This document shows, piece by piece, positions 1 through 11,644 of a stretch of DNA of 64,000 nt. Each line of letters opens with the position of its first letter. Within the stretch, counting starts at the first letter, position 1. A model generated the notes under the pieces. The model was not told where the DNA came from, searched no databases, and worked only from the letters and a program-made list of their open reading frames with translations. A program made the translations under genes and the position numbers. This DNA comes from Spinellus fusiger (Eukaryota > Mucoromycota > Mucoromycetes > Mucorales > Phycomycetaceae), in assembly GCA_025094145.1 (NCBI GenBank), contig JALLLS010000029.1:186001-250000 (forward strand), in the 5' to 3' direction.

Positions 1-186
1 CTGGTAAAAGATAATGTATTTTGTTTTGTTTAAGCAATAAAGTATATATTTTTATCTTTATACACATGAACAGGTGTGTATTTTTGTTTTTATTTTGTTT
101 TAAGAAAATAGAGAAAACACACATATAGATACATAAGGATGAAATAAGAGTACAATGGAGTGATAAGTGATAGAAGGAAAAAGGTA

Positions 187-1026
187 TTATCTCTTGATGG
201 GATGACAGTAGGGTTCATGAGTAGCTTTGTGGGCGATTAGGCAACGTGCACTACAATATACCTGTTTCTTACACTTTGCACAGATAGGCATGGTTCTCTT
301 TTCTACACCACAATTAGAACAAGAGGAGGAAGTAGAAGATCCACTTGAAAGTGAAGAAGAACAGGATACATTGGCAGAATAAGATGGACTTTCTCTAGCC
401 CCCATTGTCTGAAGTGCCTTGGAAGCTGATATTTGAAGCCATTGCTGTTCTTCAAAGGTGGTGGGTATAGCTATGCATTTACGATAATAAAGAGTGGCCT
501 GTGGAATATTGTTTGATTGATGATACAGTTCTCCACGACAGTAATAAATAGCAACCCGAATGGCCTGCCTATAGTCAGATTGTTGGTCCGTGATAGTAGT
601 ATTAGGAAAAGACTTGTAATTGTGTTGTATTGGAAGCATGAGTTGTGGTGCATATACTTCGTCTTTGAGCCGTTTACCAAAGTACCACAGCTCCTGTACC
701 ATTGCATCGACCCAGCGGTGGTAGCCAGCTCTTCCTGATTCACAGTGAGCCAAGACAAGGCAGCATATCTTCCATACAAGTTCAAGTGTATCCGCTTGAC
801 AATGGATAGGTTCACTTTGACAGATATATTGCAATGTCTTTCTATAGTACCATGCCACCTTACTACACCCAATGCATTCATCTTCAACATGTGTTACATT
901 CACCTGAGAGGCCAATTGAAGACCATTTTGAATACTGGAAGGGTTTAATAATTGCACAGACAATAAGGTTGAGTGTGAGTTTTCCCTACTATCTTTCAAA
1001 GGGGATTGAATTGTAGATGTGATCAT
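187..1026 (-). CDS. MYND zinc-finger protein, single exon
   Basis: This is an uninterrupted 279-residue reading frame. The C-terminus (about residues 236-274) has the MYND spacing of Cys/His ligands: CSNC, then CAKC, then CSARC, then a His and a final His-x3-Cys near the end. MYND fingers bind short proline-rich peptides in partner proteins and do not usually bind DNA. A Ser/Cys-rich linker precedes the finger. About residues 155-190 (VAIYYCRGELYHQ, then ATLYYRKCIAI) look like a TPR-type helical hairpin, so the protein may be a small TPR-MYND adaptor. No SET domain is visible, so a SMYD methyltransferase is unlikely. Several plus-strand open frames overlap it but show no recognisable domain. 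The MYND call is firm; the cellular role is unknown. Confidence 0.85.
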   Translation of the reverse strand: MITSTIQSPLKDSRENSHSTLLSVQLLNPSSIQNGLQLASQVNVTHVEDECIGCSKVAWYYRKTLQYICQSEPIHCQADTLELVWKICCLVLAHCESGRAGYHRWVDAMVQELWYFGKRLKDEVYAPQLMLPIQHNYKSFPNTTITDQQSDYRQAIRVAIYYCRGELYHQSNNIPQATLYYRKCIAIPTTFEEQQWLQISASKALQTMGARESPSYSANVSCSSSLSSGSSTSSSCSNCGVEKRTMPICAKCKKQVYCSARCLIAHKATHEPYCHPIKR

Positions 1027-1657
1027 GATGTGACAATTTTCTTAGAGAGTATAAAGTAAACAATAAGACAGTAGAGTGTAATTTATAGAAAAGTGATAGA
1101 CTTGATGTGAAAGTCGAGTCATTCTCTCCCAATGATAGCAGATGTCCGAGATGCTTTAATAAGGACTGGAACCTGTACTATTTTGCTTAAAATACAATTT
1201 TCACTCTTATAGCCATTGCCCTTTTATTCTCAGGAATTTACTTGAATTCAATAACATATTTTAAATTCACCAGGTGATAAATATCAACTGTTAAGTGCTT
1301 TACTTACAGATAAACAAAATATATGTTCTTAATAGACATCTCCAAGCAAATAACACTAACAATGTATTTGTCGGGTGTATTGATGTAGCTGTTTCCTATC
1401 GTCCAGTCGATCCTACAGTCTAGCGGCGGAGAGTGGCGGGTGATTTCACGAACGCTCTACTGTTAGTAGTTTATATCTCTCTTTTTATTTATTTAATTCT
1501 CAGACAAAGAAGTATGGGCCGAAGATTCTTGGGGATTGTCTTGGATAAGACAATTGAGTTTATTTATGTGTTGGAAGTCTAATTGTACTTGTTATTTTTC
1601 ATAGAATGCTGTGCTGGTATTTCTGAACGGATTGTTTTGATATTGGCATGTCTCCCA

Positions 1658-1833
1658 TATTTTAGTATTTTAGTATTTTAGTTTTTTAGTTTTTTAGTAT
1701 TTTAGTATTTTAGTATTTTAGTATTTTAGTATTTTAGTTTTTTAGTTTTTTAGTTTTTAGTATTTTAGTATTTTAGTATTTTAGTATTTTAGTATTTTAG
1801 TATTTTAGTATTTTAGTATTTTAGTATTTTAGT
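1658..1833. repeat. TATTTTAG octamer microsatellite
   Basis: About 175 bp of near-perfect 8-bp tandem units (TATTTTAG) are interspersed with a TTTTTTAG variant. The variant units form two clusters, which suggests internal duplication of a mixed block. There is no coding potential. Confidence 0.9.
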
Positions 1834-2810
1834 GGCTAGTGAAATGAAAGAGACGATCAACGGAAAAATAGGATGCTTATCCGATCATTGTTTCTCTATG
1901 AATTGACAGGTTGTATGTTGCAGTTTTGAATACAAGGAGTAAACTTCACTATAAATTTCCAAGTAGAAACAGAATAGAAAGATATTATTCTATAAACATA
2001 GTTGTTCTCTTGCCATTCTGTGATAAGTGTGGCTAACAATGGGGATATCCACATGTCTATCGGTCGGTCAACTAGAAACATTCCTTTTTTAAATGGCATG
2101 GTTACTCTGCATTATGTGTATCATTTTACTCGTGTATCAATAGAATATTTTAATCGATTGTTTTATGTATGGCCATGTTACTCTATAAAAACGTGCCTTT
2201 ATCACGAATATATAAATAAACAAATATATGAATGAACAAATACAGACAAAAGGTTCTCCTGCCTTACTATATCTATGAATGTTTACCATTGAGTTTTTCA
2301 TTGAATGTTTGAATAAACCCATTAGTGCACTCAATAACATTGCTTAATAAACTGTTTAATAGACTATGGTGGAAGCATCACTTTTGTGGCTGATGGGTTA
2401 AGTTCTTACTGTATTTAAATTCGAAGCAGTCCTGTGGATAATACATGGACATATCTTTCTCTGCTATCTATGGATATGCTTTCTAGAAAGAGGTATACAA
2501 TTCTATACAGATCCTCATAGGATTAGAGGAATTGCAGTAAAAGGATAAAGATAAAGAGGCATAAGATTTTTTTTTAAAAAAAAGACTGAATTATCTTCAC
2601 ACTTAGTATTGTTATAGCATCAAGTCTACTGAGCCTAAAGACTGAATGAACCTGACCTGTGTTTGTAGTACATTGGTAAATAGAAAATGACATGCCTTAA
2701 AGACAGAAATACAGCTACCAATCTTAAGAGACCAAAGAGATTGAGTTAAATGGACAATATAAAACATGACATTTATTTATAAAGAATTTCTGCCTGAAAA
2801 TATGAAATGC

Positions 2811-2854
2811 AATATAATATAATATAATATAATATAATATAATATAATATAATA
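2811..2854. repeat. AATAT pentanucleotide microsatellite
   Basis: About nine tandem AATAT units. They generate a spurious Tyr/Ile repeat frame on the minus strand. Confidence 0.85.
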
Positions 2855-3483
2855 AATCAATCGAATAATCCCAACTCATCTCATCAGTAGAAAGGTGACT
2901 GGGCGATTCTCCATGTGGCATAAAGAATGGCACAGAAAGACATACCATTTTTATCTGTAAAATGTTAAAGCACAAGCCAATTATATTGGTGGTGTTTCAA
3001 TAAGAGAGTAGAAAATAAGAGTAGAAAGGGATCTTATTGGTAAAGGAGGCAATACTATATAGACACAGTCTGTTATTATTGCAGTGTTGTGGATATGAAT
3101 TAATACATTACATATAGAAATACACCTATAGATCATCTTTAAGCCGTCAAAACCTGTTTTTGTAGGTAGTCTTGAGTGCATTGAATGCTATGTTATGTTC
3201 AGTGGCATTCAAAAGGCACTTTATTCACAGTCACCTCTATGGATCCTCGGTAGTACGAACCAGGCTAAGAGTGTGCATTCTTTCCAATTTAGTTTATTTT
3301 CTTTAGCACGGATACTGCTATATGAATCGACCCATTTCTTTTTGTCCCGTAGCTTCAAAACAAAAGAAATAAAAAAGCGCCTTCTTCTTCCGCTACAATA
3401 AGGAAGCCTAGGTTGGAATAAAATAAGGACCCCAAGACAAACATCTAGACGCACAACTAGACGCACAACTAGATAAACACCTT

Positions 3484-6400
3484 ATGACATCCCAACAACA
3501 ACAACTGTTCCACTCCACTCATTACCAACACCATGCCATTCATGAGAGAAATGCCATGTACGACCCTAAACACACAATCCAACGCTCTACCTCTTACTCT
3601 CTCCACACCAGTGGCACTCATATGAAAGAATTCAACGCTATCTTCAGTGACGACGAAGACGAAACCCCTAACATGTTTCCCCAAAGTCTAAAAAATAGCT
3701 CGGGCCTTGCTCCACTATCCGTTCACCCTCCTGTCTCCGCCCCACAATTTGCTGATCCGCCTCTTAGTTCTGCTGCTTACTATATTCATCAGGCTGATAT
3801 TGCCCTATCTACTCTCAAACATGTAGTAAAAGAGAGTGGCTGGAAAAAAGCCTTAAAGCATAAGAGTGGAGTAGTAGTCCACATGAAAAATGGAACACAC
3901 AAAGCAGACAAGACAGCCATATTTAAGGGTGAAATGGTCATTGAAGGATTTTCACCACAGTCTATATTCTATGTGATTGGACTACGACGACTCTGGGATG
4001 AACAGTAAGCTAGTGCCTATTGACTTGAACATCCAATTCACATTAACTGTAAAGGTACGAAGATGGGAATTTAGTAGACAATCTCGACGAAACGACTTCA
4101 TTAACTTATGAATCCAATAAGCCAACTTCCACATCAAAGTAAGTCGTTGGTTGGTGGTTCTACTCTTACATGAATTCAAACCAATTGTTATGTATTAGGG
4201 CCCGGGATTTATCATTAGTAGAAAGAATCGAATGTACATCTTCAGGTGCTATTGTGTTTGCATGTACAAGTGTTGAATCGCCAAGAATACCACGCATGCC
4301 AGGCTGCACTCGTGCCCAAGTCAAGGTAGATGACTAATAACAAACTCCTCACATAATAAAATACTAAACCTATATCTTATAGCTACAAGGATGGATTCTA
4401 GAGCCAATGTACTTTGGTCATCAACCCTCCACCAAAGTAACCTTTGTTATTCAAGAGAATATGAAGGGCTGGATTCCGGGGTTTGCAAAAAAGACACTGG
4501 CACGACGTCCTCTTGTCATTGCCCTGGTAAATGACTACCTACAAAAGAAAGCAGAAAGAGCACGGATACAGAAGAAACCCTCTATTTCATTCCTGAGCCC
4601 GGCTACTTATAGCAGAAAATCCACTGTAACAAGTACACTACCTATTGTTGGCTCAGCTGAAGAAGAAAAGGAAGGGTAAGTTATAAGGCCATGATAAGTC
4701 TATATCCAAAACAATACTCATCTTCTACTGTTTCTTTTTCTTTTTGTTCTTTAGCAATTACCCCAACTCACAACAATTACTACATCTCAACACAAATGAA
4801 AACTTCAACACATTACCTGCCTCTTTCCAGCGTCCTATTTTAATGGGTTCTGGATTATCATTGCCTAGCAGTCCAAAGAAGCATATCAAATTTGTTGGTC
4901 ATGGAGCAGACAATGACTTGGAAAGAACCCTCTCTTTGCCTAGCCCCGGAAAGAAACCCTCTTATACAGATAGCAGAGGACGAATTCTAGATGCACCAGG
5001 TCTAAGACCAGTGCAGCCATCCTCAAATCGACATCTATATCCTGTTCATCGCCATGCCTCAAAGAGAGCAGAGAGTATCTCATTGCTCAAAAACCTCACT
5101 TCTCCTTCTCTAAAGGATTGGACATTACAGGACGATAGAAACAACATAAAAACATATTATTTCAATGGTAATATCAACCAATCTTATTTTGTGCGTACAG
5201 AACACAAAATAAAGGGAGAATGGAGTGCAGAGCAGCTTTGTTCTTTAGTTCAATGCTATGGCACACGCCAGACATGTAAGTAAAAAGATGAAAAGATAAT
5301 AAGAAGGATGAGCCTAAACTCTCTATATTATTAGGGGATGGTTTATTTGATTCTGGTAGAGTTGTGGATCGATTCAGTCAGAAAGAGCATCTTGTTCATT
5401 GGTTTTTAAATAAGCAACAACCAGAAGACATAGCAGCCATTACAACAATTGACACAGATCCTATATTAAACACAGTCTACATAGCCACCACCAGTGTTGT
5501 AGATCAGCAAATACCCGAAGATACATCGGGACACTACAAACGTACACACATACAGCTCTATGGATGGTCATTCTTACCAGATATGGATGATAATGGGAAA
5601 ACACACTCTATTACTGTTTCACTCGTTTATAGTACAAATGAATCACTGCCGCTTCCACTTGCTTCTTTGGATCATTCCCACCAATGCATCGAACAATTGT
5701 GCAATTATCTAGAAAACATAGGCTGTCCTCCTTATGTACGTCGAGTGGCTGGCAAAGTGATTGAAGAGGAGTTTTTATCAGACATAAGAGTCTATACCAT
5801 CTGCTACATTGTCAAGCACAAACCTTCAAATTCCTACTCAACCCGCAAAGGCAATACACTTGACAAATGGTGCACAGAGATTCGATTTGATAAGGACATG
5901 TTCCCAAGCGGTATAGATATCCGAGTCACTCCTTCTGAGCACACAAGAACAGAGATAGGAGCAAAACGCAGCATTATTAGAATCTATACAACAGACCCTA
6001 TTATGGAAGGAAAACAATTACGGGTCCTATTAAGTTCACAAGAAAAGGCTATCAATGGGACAGCTAAAGACAGTGATCTCAGCGTAAATACGTCTCGTTC
6101 GAATAGTATGATGGTAGATCATCGATTGTCTTTTGTATCAGCCCTCTCTGTGTTCACCAACCCTGAAATAGAGCAAATGGCTATTTCAGTCAACAGAACC
6201 ATAGTAAAATCTGGTAGGGCTCTCTCAACACTGTCTTTACAACCCTATGATCCACAGCTCACGTTTATTGTTATTTCCACCCTTTTCGTGTCTATTTTAG
6301 AATCAACTGTATTTGAGAAGCACTCAACTCCATCTACACCATTAAGCCAGCCACCACTTTCATTGATTGCAACAACACCCGAGAAACAGATCGAATATAA

Positions 6401-6659
6401 TTCTGGTATTGTTTCTAATACTAAAAGTAAAGACATGCCAATGAATATTCCTGAGGGATATATGCTTGTACCAAGGCATCAGGTAAAGCTTTAATCAATG
6501 AAATCTATGTCAATTTTTATTTATTCTTTTTGTTATGTACAGAATAACCACATTATTATTATCACTGATGATCTCACATTTAATGGTCAACAGCTAGCCA
6601 TCGTCTTTATTGCAATGGTCATATGTTACTACATTGGAAAATTCGCCTGTGCATGTTAA
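3484..6659 (+). CDS. Tandem START-domain protein with C-terminal membrane anchor
   Basis: I model seven exons: 3484-4004, 4055-4138, 4199-4325, 4383-4675, 4755-5275, 5335-6482 and 6543-6659, giving 936 residues. All junctions keep frame and use GT...AG. The first START domain spans about residues 105-300 and contains LWDEQYEDGNLVDN, ARDLSLVERIECTSSGAIVF, and a C-terminal helix with NDYLQKKAERA. A disordered Ser/Pro linker follows. A second START-like domain spans about residues 455-680, beginning near LKDWTLQDDRNNIKTYYF and including a GLFDSGRVVDRF segment. START folds bind a single lipid or sterol in a cavity. The last 38-residue exon ends in a hydrophobic helix (QLAIVFIAMVICYYIG) close to the C-terminus, so it is probably tail-anchored in ER or another membrane. 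I infer a lipid-transfer or lipid-sensing role at membranes; the ligand is not predictable. Confidence 0.85.
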
Positions 6660-6678
6660 TATTTTTAGCCTTTTCACT

Positions 6679-6855
6679 TTTATTATTCTTATTATTACTC
6701 TTACTCTTATTACTCTTATTACTCTTATTACTCTTATTACTCTTATTACTCTTATTACTCTTATTACTCTTATTACTCTTATTACTCTTATTACTCTTAT
6801 TATTACTATTACTCTTATTACTCTTATTATTACTATTACTCTTATTACCACTACT
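6679..6855. repeat. TTATTACTC 9-bp tandem repeat in 3' UTR
   Basis: About 18 tandem copies of TTATTACTC and close variants begin about 20 bp after the START gene's stop codon, so they probably lie in its 3' UTR. The unit length is a multiple of three, so all frames read as monotonous Leu, Ile-Thr-Leu or Ile-Arg-Val repeats. These are not genes. Confidence 0.9.
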
Positions 6856-6859
6856 ACTG

Positions 6860-7930
6860 TAACTTATACAAGAAATCTAATCACAAACTTTGTAACTAAA
6901 TCAGTCCAGAAAGAATAAACTCTTTTATTGTAGACAATAATTTATCGACTTGTGGGAATGGATTAATAAGGGTGTTCATATTGTGTGCTGCCTATGCTGT
7001 ATTTTATAAAGGTCTTCATGTATAGGCTAAAAAAGGGCCTATGTTTATATATTAATTCATGGTGTGTATTTATTAAATAAAGAGGCACACTACACCATTG
7101 TATATTTTATATTTATTAATGAGCAAAAGCTGAAGTATCTTCCCTAATCCATAGTCCTGTTTCTATAGCAACTTATGGGTTTATGAATGTATAACGGGTA
7201 TAAACCATACATTAAATTTCTATAACTGGTTATGATAGTTGCTACATTTATATTCATGTAGGGTACAGTTTAAGGCTTCATATATTCCTATTACTTGAAG
7301 AAGAAGGAAACCAATGAATATGCTTCAGTAGGGTAATAGAGATATATATAATTAGATAATGAAAGAAGAATCCCCAGTAGCCTGTGTCTATAACCCAAAA
7401 ATAATAAGAATATCATAGAAAGAATACAGAGGAACAAACATGTGTGTACTGTGGCAATAAATGCTTAGAGGCCAAGCCATCATGTTTCTAAACTATTTCT
7501 ATAAAGCTACCAGTTCTTTTAGTAAATGTAAGTATAATAGATAGACAAATAAATACACATATGCATAAGATACACTGAGCTTCATATTAAACAAAAATAA
7601 GACGTTCTTCCATCAACCTTTTCTATTTCTATATTGAAAATGACTTTAAAACTAACTTTTCTATAGATCAATTCCTTGTATTAAAAGCTATATCAGAGCT
7701 ATTGGCTCGTTGATATCACAAAATGAATAAATTAAAATATTAAGGAAAAAGAAAAATATCAGCATTGAGACTTTTTTTTGGCTATCCTACACAAAGTGTT
7801 GAATATAAACTATAACTTAGCTGAGACATCTTGTCTATTCAACATGCATGATTCCACTGTGTGAGGCATAATGATAACTTCAAAGAAATTTATTAAGACA
7901 AATCAAGAGTGGAAGACATCCAATAGTTAG
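6860..7930. other. Intergenic, AT-rich, no gene seen
   Basis: No open frame of 60 codons is recognisable. The text is AT-rich, with possible polyadenylation-type AATAAA words near 7075 and 7455. Confidence 0.5.
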
Positions 7931-7934
7931 TAGT

Positions 7935-8015
7935 GATTCTTTGCTGGATATCAAAAACTCCTGATCTCAATCCAATTGAGCATCTGTGAGTTCATCTCAA
8001 GAAGGTCACCAGAAA
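7935..8015 (+). mobile_element. Tc1/mariner transposase fragment (relic)
   Basis: The plus strand translates to the hallmark block around the third catalytic acidic residue of Tc1-type transposases: WISKTPDLNPIEHL, then a stop where Trp is expected, then VHLKKV. Only this short block survives, with the in-frame stop. It abuts the A-rich tail of the LINE copy downstream, so the LINE probably landed in or beside an old Tc1 element. Confidence 0.75.
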
Positions 8016-8050
8016 GGACACGAGGGTATACTACAGTTTAAAGTTTTTTT

Positions 8051-8324
8051 TTGGAGTGTGCAGTGCTATTCGCACATTGTGAATATTAGCCACCCTATAA
8101 GAACTTTTGAGAAATTAGGATAAACATATAAACACTCTAAATACTCAAGTGATAAAGGGGTCCCTGTTAGCAGATGGGTAGCCACATTAACAAGGAACTG
8201 AAGGTGTTGGTAGTAACCAAGCAATCCTCCATTTTAGTAGACGATGTCTCTCTTTGCGCGTGCACGGTAGTAGAAGAATTGGATCCCAAACAGGTCTATA
8301 GAGTCCACGGGCTACCGTCACCAG
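8051..8324 (-). repeat. LINE 3'-end copy 1 of 2
   Basis: These 274 bp match 16345-16618 in the same orientation without gaps. I count about seven mismatches by eye, roughly 97% identity. One of them turns a Gln codon (CAA in copy 2) into a stop (TAA) here. Confidence 0.9.
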
Positions 8325-9233
8325 CGGATTCTTGCCACGTACCAGACTAGTAATTTCACTTTGAAGACGTTCAAGATAAGCTACTTTTAATGGATATTTA
8401 GGAGGGTTGTGAGCCCGTTCTATTCTTTGAGCATTTTGTCAGAGTACATTGCCACGTAGCTTAATCCATCTGGCTTTACTCTGGGGTGCCTCAAGCTGCG
8501 GGACAAGGCACCAGAGGAGGGTGTCTTCAGGAAGGGTAGCTGCTCACTCAACAAATTTAGCTTGCAGATAAAGGAAACGAGAGTATATGTTAGGGAGGGC
8601 GGCTAATTGGGCAACCTGGATCGTTCCAAACCTAGCAGTAGCAGATCTAGCGAGACAAAGTCTCAGACAAGCACACTGACAGATTTATGGAGGGCAGATG
8701 CCTAGTCTATTGACATTACAAATAGCCAACCCATACTCAAGAGTAGGCCAAACAAAAACAGTATAAGCTCTTAGGGCTGCTGTAATCCCAAAGCCATACA
8801 TGTTTACACCCATTCCTCTCAGCTTTTTCATCACTGCAATTGCCTTGACTTGTGAGTGTAAGAAAAGTGCGTCTTGGTTAATACCTTGACATGAAAAGGG
8901 GATACCAAGGTACTTGAAAGTATCACAGGTTGGAAGCTCGTTGCCATAGAGATAAAACGGCACATTGCCCGGGGCATTGAGTACTTCACATTTGGAGGGA
9001 CTCCATTTGTAGCCAAGGAGGGTCGAGTGAATTTCGACAAGTGCCAGCATTCGATGTATATCTTCTGGGCAGCCCATATAAGCCACATCATCAGCATACA
9101 ATAAACAATTCACAGGAGCCCAGGTAACAGTGACATGAGAGGGACTGTAAGAGGAATCTGATGACTCATAAGAGTCATCCGAAACTGTAAAAGTAGGAAA
9201 AGAAAGTATACTACAGTGTTCGGTGGAAACCAT
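8051..9233 (-). mobile_element. Decayed non-LTR retrotransposon (LINE), RT to 3' end
   Basis: On the minus strand, an open stretch at 8685-9233 encodes the C-terminal half of a LINE reverse transcriptase. It has the YADDVAYMG catalytic motif, KYLGIPF, and a WPTLEYGLAI block. Reading on in the same frame towards 8051, the coding sense continues (SKARWIKLRGNVL, VARGLYRPVWDPILLLPC, YPSANRDPFIT) but is broken by four in-frame stops. The 3' end is followed by an A-rich tail (T-rich on plus at about 8044-8052). The 5' part, including any endonuclease domain, is missing, as is typical of 5'-truncated insertion. The element is inactive. Confidence 0.85.
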
Positions 9234-9299
9234 ATAATCTTTTTCATTTCTCGGTCTTTATTTTGCTCAAAGAAAGGTTATTTATTTTTTACTTATTCC

Positions 9300-9716
9300 T
9301 TATTCCTTCTTTTTTCGCTATAAAATCTATTATATCTAACACCACTGAACAAGCACAAGAAGTTGAGGCTTGCTTGGGCCAAGGTCCACCTCCAATTGGT
9401 AGAAAAAGACTGGAAGACAGTCGTCTGGTCCGATGAGTCCAAGTTCCAGTTGATGAGCAACAACAACTGCAACAGAGTGGTGCGAAGAAAGAAGGAGAGA
9501 TGGTCTTCTCAGAGCCCTGACCTGAACCCAATAGAGCATCTTTGGGAAGAACTAGACAGAGTATTCTGCAAGAGGATGGCCTCAGCAAACACTCTCCAGG
9601 ATCTGAAGACTCAAGAATGGGACAAGATTCCCAAGGAGGTTACCAACAACCTCATTGTCAGTATGGGATGGAGATGTCAGGCTGTTATTGATGCCAATAC
9701 TGATGGTGGTTACTAA
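9300..9716 (+). pseudogene. Tc1/mariner transposase, internally deleted
   Basis: The plus strand reads NKHKKLRLAWAKVHLQ, then VVWSDESKFQLM with the first catalytic Asp, then jumps to WSSQSPDLNPIEHLWEELDR with the third catalytic acidic residue. It ends with the usual C-terminal Arg-x-x-AVI block and a Gly-Gly-Tyr-type end. About 120 residues are present against roughly 340 in intact family members. The N-terminal DNA-binding region is absent. The central segment carrying the second catalytic Asp is also missing, although the frame stays open across the deletion. It is therefore not an active transposase. It lies directly next to the LINE relic. Clear terminal inverted repeats were not found by eye. 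Confidence 0.85.
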
Positions 9717-9719
9717 GAA

Positions 9720-11640
9720 AACTTATAATGAAACCACTGTTATGTAATTTAAATAATACTCTCTTTATATATTGGAACCTCAAAGTCTTTATCTAATGAA
9801 TGCATGAAACTATAACACTACCAATATAGATTATAAAAATAAAAAAGAAATATGTATTTACAAGGCCCAGCTTCTTTTTCTTCCATTACTTTTATGTATA
9901 CCTATTTAGATACAATGTTTTAATTTAAAACAAGACACTTCAAAAAAGCTGATAGATAGAAATATATAGGAGTGTTCAAAGCACTACCCTGCGTCTTGGA
10001 TGAGTATTGCGATCACTATAAAGAAGTATTCCTGTTATTGGTCGACTACTGCTAGTTGATGAAAAATATTTTATATTTATATAGCCAGTAGAGATAGTCT
10101 TCTCCCATTTACAAAATTATTCTTGTCCTCCACCTGTTTCATCCAAGCAAAGAAGGATATTTAGAATTCAATGTAGCAGCTAGGTCACGATTTCAAAGAC
10201 ATTAACGATGAATTTTAGCAGTATCCTTAGTAGTATCACTTACAACCTGTAGACACTGATAGTTATTGCACCTGAGAAGAGATCGTGTAAGTTAGTTGGT
10301 CAGTTTTTTCTTTTTTCTTTTAATATTTGAATATAAAATGCATTTACCTTAAAGGACCGTGACAATCTTTCATAGCATGATTTTTCCTTCTGGTAGGGTT
10401 TATGATTCTGTACCTTTTTAAACTTTTCAAGTTATCCTAGTTTCTTGGATTTTTATTTTCTTTTGATGACTCTTTGATTGCTTGTCTATTGGTAGGTGTA
10501 TTTGCTTACAGCCATACTTTCTTCATTGATACAACACAGAGAATCATAGCACTTGGATCAATCAATACACATTCTTCATTACCAGTCAACAACTCTTTTC
10601 CTAATTCTTCAACTTACTGGAGTTCATCGTTTACCAAAGACTTTGACTTGAGTTTTCCACTACCTTTCTTTTTCATAGCATAGTTTTGCTTTAACACTGA
10701 CGCACTGACACCATCTGTACATATTCTACCCCTAAGCTTCATTGACTTTTTCTTTTTCCTTATGGTCTCATCGCCTTTATAACATCAAAATCAGATCCTT
10801 ATACTAGCTCTTTATCTAAGAGATTGATGGCAGAATTCTTCAAGATGTGATAACTTAAGATAGAGATATCGGCCCTCATGTAGGCTGGTATAAGCTCTTT
10901 CTTAATGGAGAGCAATTAAATGATTTGTTCTGAAGCACTTCACAGATGCTTGACAGTCTATAGTAAGTTTTTATGTACTTGAGAGGGTTGAGTGTGCAGT
11001 TTTGATAGATCAAGTCTATTTTAAATCGATTATCCGTTAGATAGAGGCCAAAAGAATGATGATGGCAGCTCTACAGCATTTGAGGAGAGAGAATATTTGT
11101 GTCTGTTTTGAATGTTTCTTGATAGAAATAGCCAGTTTGACCTTGCTTATCTTCTCTTTCAATGTCCCTATATCTGATTTTATTATATTTTATATTCTAT
11201 ATTTTATTGATTTTCTAGAGCCTTGATTATTTTGTTCTTTTTCAATAGCAAGCCAAGAAACATTCAAACTTTGTTTTCGAATAGTATTGTGCTCCACACA
11301 CAAACGGTGGCGATCTATGACTAAAAATATAAAAATAAAAACCACCCCGACAGCAATGAAAACAGTGTAGTTTAAGGTCAGTCTGCTATCCTGTTATGTA
11401 GGACTATGATCTAAGCTACACACCAGGAGGTCTTTAGGATATAAAAGGAAATAGTCGAAATACAATTGTTTAAAAATGATAAGTCGATTTGAGGAGGGAA
11501 AAAAGTGAAATGTATTCATGTTGGTTCTTAAATAAAGATTATTATGTAAATTTACCTGTAAATATCTAAATCCCGAAGGAAACCACTTTCGATGTGGCGA
11601 TATATGATATGAATACAAATAAGAATATCTATTCTTATGT
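9720..11640. other. Intergenic, AT-rich, no gene supported
   Basis: Only short open frames occur. A 69-codon frame near 10474-10683 has a hydrophobic start but no good initiator context or known domain. The 11394-11618 segment contains a GATATAAAAGGAAATA word also seen near 13270, perhaps from a shared short repeat family. Confidence 0.4.
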
Positions 11641-11644
11641 GACT

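Larger units (their letters stand above)
1027..3483. other. Intergenic, AT-rich, no gene seen
   Basis: This is the divergent intergenic region between the MYND gene and the START gene. Open frames in it are short and low-complexity. It contains two microsatellites, listed separately. The last 80 bp before the START gene are A/C-rich, with two tandem copies of an ACTAGACGCACA-type motif at about 3447-3470, probably 5' UTR. Confidence 0.6.

Noticed and set aside
1390..1450. GC-richer patch considered as a tRNA or other RNA gene
   Set aside because: No cloverleaf arms or internal promoter boxes could be fitted. No tRNA, rRNA or CRISPR-like array was found anywhere in the window.
6594..6918. Leu-, Ile-Thr-Leu- and Ile-Arg-Val-repeat frames
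   Set aside because: All derive from the 9-bp microsatellite, which is open in every frame.
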